Below, one piece after another: positions 6,970 through 10,358 of a stretch of DNA of 10,358 nucleotides (position 1 is the first letter of the stretch; every line of letters begins with the position of its first letter). The stretch comes from Candidatus Komeilibacteria bacterium RIFCSPHIGHO2_01_FULL_52_14. GTDB taxonomy: Bacteria; Patescibacteriota; Patescibacteriia; UBA1558; 2-01-FULL-52-15. The position numbers and the translations under genes are program-made. The stretch spans positions 33,566 to 43,923 of the forward strand of contig MHKK01000011.1 in the NCBI GenBank assembly GCA_001818365.1. Direction: 5' to 3'. Under the pieces are notes generated by a model. The model searched no databases. It worked only from the letters and a program-made list of their open reading frames with translations, and was not told where the DNA came from.

Positions 6970-7398
6970 TTATGATGCTTTCACTTTCTCGCGCTTTGCG
7001 CCGTACAAGCTTCTGCCTTGTTTGCGGTTCGCAACGCCCTGGGCATCATAGACGCCTCGGACGATATGATAGCGAACGCCGGGCAAATCTTTCACACGGC
7101 CGCCACGCACGAGAACAATGGAGTGTTCCTGCAAATTATGACCGATGCCCGGAATATACGCGGTGATTTCAACGCCGTTCGAGAGACGTACGCGTGCGAT
7201 CTTCCGGAGCGCCGAGTTCGGTTTCTTCGGGGTCATGGTCGTCACTTTTACGCACACGCCACGCTTAAACGGGCTTCCTTTCGGTAAATGGGTCCGTCTG
7301 CGGTGCAGTGTATTCAAGGTCGTCTGCAAAGCCGGGGCTTTGGATTTTACCTTCGCCTGCTTTCGGGAACCTTTCAACAGTTGATTGATTGATGGCAT
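6970..7398 (-). CDS. rpsL: 30S ribosomal protein S12
   Basis: S12 lies at the 30S decoding centre and influences accuracy and streptomycin response. The opening MPSINQLLKGSRK and the decoding loop TPKKPNSALRK (56-66) are conserved. Lys59 corresponds to the classic streptomycin-resistance position and is the sensitive-type lysine. GGRVKDLPGVRYH (99-111) is also intact, including Asp104, the residue that RimO methylthiolates in many bacteria. The 142-residue length exceeds the Escherichia coli protein (124), mainly through a basic insert near residues 28-43 (NTLHRRRTHLPKG), a variant also known outside Proteobacteria. The start codon and the bases before it are buried in a leader stem, and no ordinary Shine-Dalgarno sequence is present. 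Confidence 0.98.
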   Translation of the reverse strand: MPSINQLLKGSRKQAKVKSKAPALQTTLNTLHRRRTHLPKGSPFKRGVCVKVTTMTPKKPNSALRKIARVRLSNGVEITAYIPGIGHNLQEHSIVLVRGGRVKDLPGVRYHIVRGVYDAQGVANRKQGRSLYGAKREKVKAS

Positions 7399-7534
7399 AC
7401 CCCGTAATACAATCCCACACCGCAGCTACCGCTGCGCAGGGATATATATGTTAATAGTTATAGTATACTTCGCTGACATTCTCGATCGGTTAGCTACGCC
7501 TCGTTTATCATGTGGGATTGATATACGGGGCATA
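7396..7534 (-). promoter_or_regulatory. Long-range leader stem that sequesters the rpsL translation start
   Basis: The minus-strand segment 7534-7511 pairs with 7419-7396. CAATCCCACA pairs with TGTGGGATTG, then come three mismatched positions, one further A-U/U-A-type pair, and CCCCGT-type pairs with ACGGGG. Beyond these, four weaker pairs (two of them G-U) reach through the rpsL ATG itself. The enclosed loop of about 90 bases contains a second hairpin, CGCAGC/GCTGCG with a GGTA loop, close to the 3' arm. All of the 21 bases before the start codon lie in the stem, so translation would require its opening, for example by a ribosomal protein or by co-transcriptional folding kinetics. The pairing is seen directly; regulation is inference. 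Confidence 0.6.
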
Positions 7535-7540
7535 GAAACT

Positions 7541-7588
7541 AAAAAGGATACCTCATATTAATGAGAAATCCTTACACACTAAGGATTT
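7541..7588 (-). promoter_or_regulatory. Attenuator-like pair of mutually exclusive hairpins in the str operon leader
   Basis: On the minus strand AAATCCTTA (7588-7580) and TAAGGATTT (7574-7566) make a perfect nine-pair hairpin with a GTGTG loop. The right arm can instead pair downstream: AAGGAT and CTCAT (7573-7561) with ATGAG and ATCCTT (7556-7544) around a TAAT loop, with one mismatch and one G-U. This second hairpin runs into UUU then AGUUUC, a weak intrinsic-terminator shape. The two folds cannot coexist. The second may also stop transcripts arriving from the protease gene upstream. The control signal is unknown. Confidence 0.5.
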
Positions 7589-7599
7589 ATCGTGCCGCT

Positions 7600-7628
7600 A
7601 GGATAGCACGAACGAGCGGTAAGGTCAA
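7600..7628 (-). promoter_or_regulatory. Promoter of the str operon
   Basis: On the minus strand TTGACC (7628-7623) and TATCCT (7605-7600) are separated by 17 bases. The -35 matches at five of six positions and the -10 at four of six. It lies 12 bases after the M50 protease stop codon. Start near 7593 gives an rpsL leader of about 195 nt. Confidence 0.65.
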
Positions 7629-7639
7629 GAACTGCGGCC

Positions 7640-8275
7640 TTAGAGCCCAATGAACCTGTCCAAGAGGTTCAGGAAGAAATTGTATACGGAGCCAAAAAGA
7701 TGCAATCCGGCAACATTATCGAGGATAATGAACCCAAGCAGCAGCCAGGGCCCGTTTCGGGCAAGAGCAACCTTAAAAGCGTGAAAGCGGTCCGGCAACA
7801 GTGTAAATAATATCTGGGAACCGTCCAACGGCGGCAAGGGTAGTAAATTAAAAAGCATAAGCATCACATTCACGAAAAATAACGTCGAAAGAAAGATGAT
7901 AAGCACATTGTCCTCCCCAAGCACGGGGAGCAGAAGGGCAGCCGAGGTCAATGAAAGCGCCCCGCCAATGGCGTTCGAAACGGGACCCGCAAGCGCAACC
8001 AAAAGCGGACCGAAGCGGCGAAAGCGCAAATTATACGGATTATACGGCGTCGGCTTACCCCATCCGAATCCCGCAAGAAGGAGCATAATGCTCCCGACCG
8101 GATCCAGATGTGCGAGCGGATTCAGAGTCAGCCGGCCGGCATCACGGGCGGTCATGTCACCCTGCAGGTACGCCGCCAGCGCATGCGAAAACTCATGGAT
8201 TGAGATTCCAAGAGCGAGCGCCGCGACAAAAGCGAGCGCAACAATGGGTCCGGATGACAGAAGATCAAATAGCAT
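7640..8275 (-). CDS. M50 family membrane metalloprotease (site-2 protease type)
   Basis: This is an integral-membrane zinc protease of the M50 family, the class that cleaves substrates within or near the bilayer. The zinc site is clear: HEFSH at residues 27-31 inside the first hydrophobic helix, and NLLPLPPLDG at 143-152, whose Asp151 is the third ligand. The NPLAHLDPVGS segment (52-62) and AGPVSN (96-101) are typical of the small, PDZ-less YwhC/Rv-type M50 proteins. At 211 residues the protein is compact, with about five or six membrane segments. I chose the ATG at 8275-8273. An in-frame TTG at 8335 would add 20 polar, Tyr/Arg/Cys-rich residues unlike the family and would run through the rpmB promoter. 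It is divergent to rpmB and upstream of the str promoter; substrates cannot be inferred. Confidence 0.92.
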   Translation of the reverse strand: MLFDLLSSGPIVALAFVAALALGISIHEFSHALAAYLQGDMTARDAGRLTLNPLAHLDPVGSIMLLLAGFGWGKPTPYNPYNLRFRRFGPLLVALAGPVSNAIGGALSLTSAALLLPVLGEDNVLIIFLSTLFFVNVMLMLFNLLPLPPLDGSQILFTLLPDRFHAFKVALARNGPWLLLGFIILDNVAGLHLFGSVYNFFLNLLDRFIGL

Positions 8276-8278
8276 ACA

Positions 8279-8307
8279 TTGACAATGGCGCTCATTTCGT
8301 CTATAGT
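8279..8307 (+). promoter_or_regulatory. rpmB promoter, near-consensus sigma70
   Basis: A perfect TTGACA (8279-8284) is followed after 17 bases by TATAGT (8302-8307). The predicted start near 8314 leaves a leader of about 58 bases before rpmB. The -35 lies only three bases from the start codon of the divergent protease gene. Confidence 0.8.
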
Positions 8308-8371
8308 ACTGCGGGTACGAAACAACGCCTATCAAGTATACAATAATCGTTCTAACCGCACTACCGAAACA

Positions 8372-8551
8372 ATGGCTAAAACCTGCTCAATCTGCGAACG
8401 CACTCCCAAAACGGCGAATCTGCGCAGCCACTCCAATCGCGCGACAAAGCGTCGGATGATGTTGAATTTGCAGCGACGCGCCGTTGACGGCATACGACAG
8501 ATGGTCTGCACGTCATGCCTGAAGACGTTGAAGCGCGAGAAAGCACTCTAA
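8372..8551 (+). CDS. rpmB: 50S ribosomal protein L28, zinc-ribbon form
   Basis: L28 is a small late-assembly protein of the 50S subunit. The 59-residue product opens MAKTCSICERTPKTAN and carries Cys5, Cys8, Cys46 and Cys49, two CxxC pairs expected to hold zinc. The middle SHSNRATKRRMMLNLQ and the C-terminal VCTSCLKTLKREKAL match the family. The reading frame is open further upstream, but those codons overlap the promoter and are not L28-like, so the internal ATG at 8372 is the start. It is the only clear plus-strand gene in the window and stands alone between its own promoter and terminator; the common partner rpmG is not adjacent. No strong Shine-Dalgarno sequence is visible. Confidence 0.96.
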   Translation: MAKTCSICERTPKTANLRSHSNRATKRRMMLNLQRRAVDGIRQMVCTSCLKTLKREKAL

Positions 8552-8564
8552 CCTCCGCATATCA

Positions 8565-8594
8565 AAAAACGGGGCACCTGTGTGCCCCGTTTTT
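8565..8594. terminator. Symmetric intrinsic terminator shared by rpmB and the convergent membrane-protein genes
   Basis: GGGGCAC (8571-8577) and GTGCCCC (8582-8588) pair around a CTGT loop. A C-G pair and five A-T pairs extend the stem to 13 pairs. Five or more T residues follow on the plus strand and six follow on the minus strand, so it can stop transcription from both directions. Confidence 0.9.
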
Positions 8595-8602
8595 GTTATT
8601 CG

Positions 8603-9040
8603 TCAAAGCTCGGCAAGCTTTTTGATGTGCGATTTTGTCATGGACATAACCAGAGGGAACAAAAATAGATACCCGGTAAAAAGAATAAACAAGGTCTGTG
8701 AGTCCCATGACATCGATTGTGGGCCCATATCCAAACGTATCATGAAGATGATCAGCAGCAGCAGTGCTATCGGCAGCTCAGAAATAATCGCACGCATCAG
8801 AACGCGATGTCCGGTCTTCAGCGCGGCATGCCATACCTGAGCAGCGTTGAACCAGACCGTAACCGCAAAAAAAGTAAACACGCCGCCCAAGAACAGCGTA
8901 ATAAACGGAAGCTCAACGCCGTATCGCTGCTGCAGCAGGTACAGAAACAGGTAGGCCTCGAGAAGCAGTAGGTACATAAAAATGTTCAGCATGAAAAGCT
9001 TCATGCTGTCCATAATGAGACGATAGTAGTGTAAGGTCAT
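8603..9040 (-). CDS. Small four-helix membrane protein, unknown function
   Basis: I do not recognise the family. The 145-residue product is strongly hydrophobic, with predicted membrane segments at about 15-38, 44-66, 84-102 and 116-134. Short polar loops separate them, including HAALKTGHR at 71-79. A basic tail (KSHIKKL) suggests a cytoplasmic C-terminus. There is no signal peptidase site, metal-binding motif or transporter signature. In-frame ATGs at residues 10 and 13 are alternative starts, and no Shine-Dalgarno sequence decides among them; I kept the first because it lies four bases after the upstream stop. It stops at TGA, ahead of the shared terminator. It probably forms a two-gene unit with the preceding membrane protein, and the two products may work together. 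Confidence 0.85.
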   Translation of the reverse strand: MTLHYYRLIMDSMKLFMLNIFMYLLLLEAYLFLYLLQQRYGVELPFITLFLGGVFTFFAVTVWFNAAQVWHAALKTGHRVLMRAIISELPIALLLLIIFMIRLDMGPQSMSWDSQTLFILFTGYLFLFPLVMSMTKSHIKKLAEL

Positions 9041-9044
9041 AGTA

Positions 9045-9389
9045 TTACGAACGAATGCTCAGCGTACTCATAAACCCGATTATCCCGATGATGCTCCCCG
9101 CCACCATCAGTGAAAAAAGAGAGTCGGCCTGCAGCCCGAACGGATACCGATGAATAACATACAACAGGAAACAGTTCACGCCGAGTGCGAACAGCACGGT
9201 TCCCAAGACGGTTCGTGCGTTTCCCAATGCGGCTGCAACAAAGGGGATGATGCCGTTCGCAAGTCCGAGCAGGACCGCAAGCATGAGTGCCTGATAGGGC
9301 GATGACACCGATATCCCCGGCACGGTATAGAAAACAACAAGAGAGCTCGCCGCCGCAACAACCCCAGGCACCAGTGAGACGGACCTCAT
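9045..9389 (-). CDS. Small four-helix membrane protein, possibly phage-holin-4-like (PF04020/YvlD type)
   Basis: The 114-residue protein has predicted membrane segments near 7-24, 33-55, 61-80 and 91-110. The arrangement LLGLANGIIPF, then TVLGTVLFALGVNCFLLYVI, then a short amphipathic loop and a final Gly-rich helix resembles the PF04020 family of small bacterial membrane proteins. That is an impression from the pattern, not a search. Such proteins are of unknown function despite the 'holin' name, and there is no phage context here. The ATG lies only 14 bases after the U-tract of an intrinsic terminator, with no Shine-Dalgarno sequence. A TATACT six bases before the ATG (9401-9396) could be the -10 of a leaderless transcript, but no matching -35 is seen. 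The next gene starts four bases after its stop. Confidence 0.85.
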   Translation of the reverse strand: MRSVSLVPGVVAAASSLVVFYTVPGISVSSPYQALMLAVLLGLANGIIPFVAAALGNARTVLGTVLFALGVNCFLLYVIHRYPFGLQADSLFSLMVAGSIIGIIGFMSTLSIRS

Positions 9390-9403
9390 GGATTCAGTAT
9401 ATC

Positions 9404-9425
9404 AAAAAAACTCCCTTCGGGGGAG
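9404..9425 (-). terminator. Intrinsic terminator between the ndk-side RNA region and the membrane-protein pair
   Basis: On the minus strand CTCCC (9425-9421) pairs with GGGAG (9415-9411) around a five-base loop, followed by seven T residues (9410-9404). The stem is short but GC-rich and the U-tract is excellent. It ends any RNA started at the 9691-9718 promoter, or read-through from ndk, just before the next start codon. Confidence 0.75.
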
Positions 9426-9684
9426 CTGCCAATAACGAGTATACACGAAGACCGAGTCAAGGGCTATGCCTCTAAAACCGATACGTATATCGATATGCAC
9501 AGACGCATGACCAAGTCTTGTGATCATCCCGTGTTGGTTACGGGATCGGCCCTATCCTTGTCGCTATAAATGTGCCCCTGATTTTCAGGTGGGTTCCCGC
9601 AGATGGCGAAATACTTTCACCGCCGATATAAGGATCCCAAAGCACGTTGCTGTAGAGCGAATTTATATCTCAAAGAATAGAGCT
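9404..9684 (-). ncRNA. Candidate structured RNA: small RNA or terminator-type leader, about 280 nt
   Basis: The stretch holds no credible gene on either strand but is bounded by a promoter and an intrinsic terminator. Several stems are visible on the minus strand: TATAAAT (9667-9661) with ATTTATA (9571-9565) closes a domain containing GGCG/CGCC (9624-9605) and CCTGA/TCAGG (9589-9577). After it come ATCCCGT/ACGGGAT (9546-9526), CGATA/TATCG (9492-9479) and the terminator stem. I see no tmRNA, RNase P, SRP or tRNA signature. A divergent 6S RNA, or an orphan riboswitch controlling the downstream membrane proteins, are the alternatives I would consider first. The exact 5' end is predicted, not known. 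Confidence 0.5.
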
Positions 9685-9690
9685 ATCTTC

Positions 9691-9718
9691 AGTATAACCC
9701 CTGTACTTCGTATGTCAA
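9691..9718 (-). promoter_or_regulatory. Promoter downstream of ndk, sigma70 type
   Basis: On the minus strand a perfect TTGACA (9718-9713) and TATACT (9696-9691) are 16 bases apart. A second TTGAC lies nine bases further upstream. The predicted start is near 9684. No protein gene starts within the following 290 bases, so it serves an RNA or a very long leader. Confidence 0.75.
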
Positions 9719-9748
9719 TAATCCCGTCAAGTGTGCGAGGTTTGATCC

Positions 9749-10351
9749 CTACCCGAACATCACACCCTCGTCAGCGCGAGGATAGTCAAAGATTTCCTTC
9801 GCGTGAAACCAAAGTTCTTCTTCGTATTTCGCCTCTTCCGGATTACCGGACGCATGAACGATGTTCCGCAGCGGGCGCTTGCGGGTATTTGCAAGCGCAG
9901 GCGAGTCGATGGAGTAGTCACCGCGGATGGTCCCGGGGTTCGCCAGCAACGGCAACGTATGACCGACGATCATCCTGACACCTTCGATTGCATGCGCTCC
10001 CTCAAGAAGCATCGCAACCACCGGGCCTGAACTCAGAAAGTCGACGTTCCACTTGTTGACCATCTTGCCGATCTCAACCGGATCCATCGTACCTAATTCT
10101 TCCTTGGCGTCCTTACCGTATTTTTCGTATGCTTCGAGTGTTTTGGTGCCGATCGCCTTCATGAGTTCCGTGCGTGACTCCGGATAATGTTTGGTCACGT
10201 GGTCCTTACCGACCCAGATCATCTTCATTGCAACAATCTTCAAACCGGCGCGCTCAAAACGGGAAATGACTTCACCGACGATGCCGCGCTGTACTCCGTC
10301 GGGTTTTACAAGTACGACGGTTTTCTGGATCAGATCCGAACCGGGTTTCAT
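9749..10351 (-). CDS. ndk: Nucleoside diphosphate kinase with a central insertion
   Basis: NDK moves the gamma phosphate between nucleoside triphosphates and diphosphates through a phosphohistidine. Family motifs are clear: TVVLVKPDGVQRG (11-23, Lys16), SGPVVAMLLEG (108-118), PGTIRGDYSID (139-149) and RNIVHASG (162-169) with catalytic His166. The chain is 200 residues, against about 140-150 normally. About 30 extra residues sit between HYPES (55-59) and the SGPVVAM strand (EAYEKYGKDAKEELGTMDP region). There is a further short insertion before the active-site histidine and a C-terminal tail. I recall similar enlarged forms from CPR bacteria and some archaea. The ATG is seven bases from the window edge, so the upstream region is not visible. 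No terminator follows before the promoter at 9718. Confidence 0.96.
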   Translation of the reverse strand: MKPGSDLIQKTVVLVKPDGVQRGIVGEVISRFERAGLKIVAMKMIWVGKDHVTKHYPESRTELMKAIGTKTLEAYEKYGKDAKEELGTMDPVEIGKMVNKWNVDFLSSGPVVAMLLEGAHAIEGVRMIVGHTLPLLANPGTIRGDYSIDSPALANTRKRPLRNIVHASGNPEEAKYEEELWFHAKEIFDYPRADEGVMFG

Positions 10352-10358
10352 AGAGAGC

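Noticed and set aside
8276..8335. TTG start extending the M50 protease by 20 residues
   Set aside because: The extra residues are polar and unlike the family, and the ATG at 8275 places the first membrane helix correctly.
8603..8605. Reassigned UGA codon as in Gracilibacteria
   Set aside because: UGA ends the membrane-protein gene right before a terminator; reading through it would translate the terminator hairpin. The standard code fits.
9404..9748. tmRNA, RNase P RNA, SRP RNA or tRNA
   Set aside because: None of the conserved cores (tmRNA ends with a TPsiC arm, P4 helix sequence, SRP GGAAGGAAGCAGC-like loop, tRNA GTTCGA loop) is visible on either strand.
9520..9978. Plus-strand reading frame of 152 codons over the candidate RNA and ndk end
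   Set aside because: Half is antisense to ndk, and the product is Arg/Ser/Pro-rich without pattern; the RNA signals are on the other strand.

Overview
The window is a bacterial ribosomal and translation-factor locus. Read on the minus strand, a continuous gene run goes rpsL (S12), rpsG (S7), fusA (EF-G), an uncharacterised 151-residue protein, tuf (EF-Tu), rpsJ (S10), rplC (L3), rplD (L4), rplW (L23) and the first seven codons of rplB (L2). This is a str operon joined directly to the head of the S10 operon. The organism is a bacterium of medium GC content using the standard code. The long charged tails on L3 and L23, the enlarged nucleoside diphosphate kinase, the non-standard gene beside the str operon and the scarcity of Shine-Dalgarno sequences fit a Patescibacteria/CPR (Parcubacteria-like) genome. 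That placement is inference from protein features, not from a search.

Layout, in minus-strand order from the right edge. A complete ndk gene (9749-10351) is followed by an intergenic stretch of about 320 bases. That stretch holds a good sigma70-type promoter, a structured region of about 280 nt and an intrinsic terminator (9404-9425), so it encodes either an independent small RNA or a long terminator-type leader. The next two genes are small four-helix membrane proteins (9045-9389 and 8603-9040), and they end at a symmetric, probably bidirectional terminator (8565-8594). On the plus strand, rpmB (L28, zinc-ribbon type) has its own near-consensus promoter and uses the same terminator. Divergent to it is an M50 (site-2 protease type) membrane metalloprotease (7640-8275).

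The str operon begins with a promoter at 7600-7628 and a leader of about 195 nt. The leader holds two mutually exclusive hairpins that resemble an attenuator, then a long-range stem that buries the region upstream of rpsL and its start codon. More RNA structure lies inside the cluster. tuf has its own extended -10 promoter and a leader with two hairpins. A 12-bp GC-rich hairpin separates tuf from rpsJ. An unusual 202-nt gap before rplC holds a nested stem and a possible promoter.

Taken together, the genes make ribosomal proteins of both subunits plus the two main elongation GTPases. The four most interesting items are the putative small RNA or leader at 9404-9690, the layered rpsL leader, the unknown gene between fusA and tuf, and the structured rpsJ-rplC spacer. 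No mobile element, CRISPR array, tRNA or rRNA was seen.
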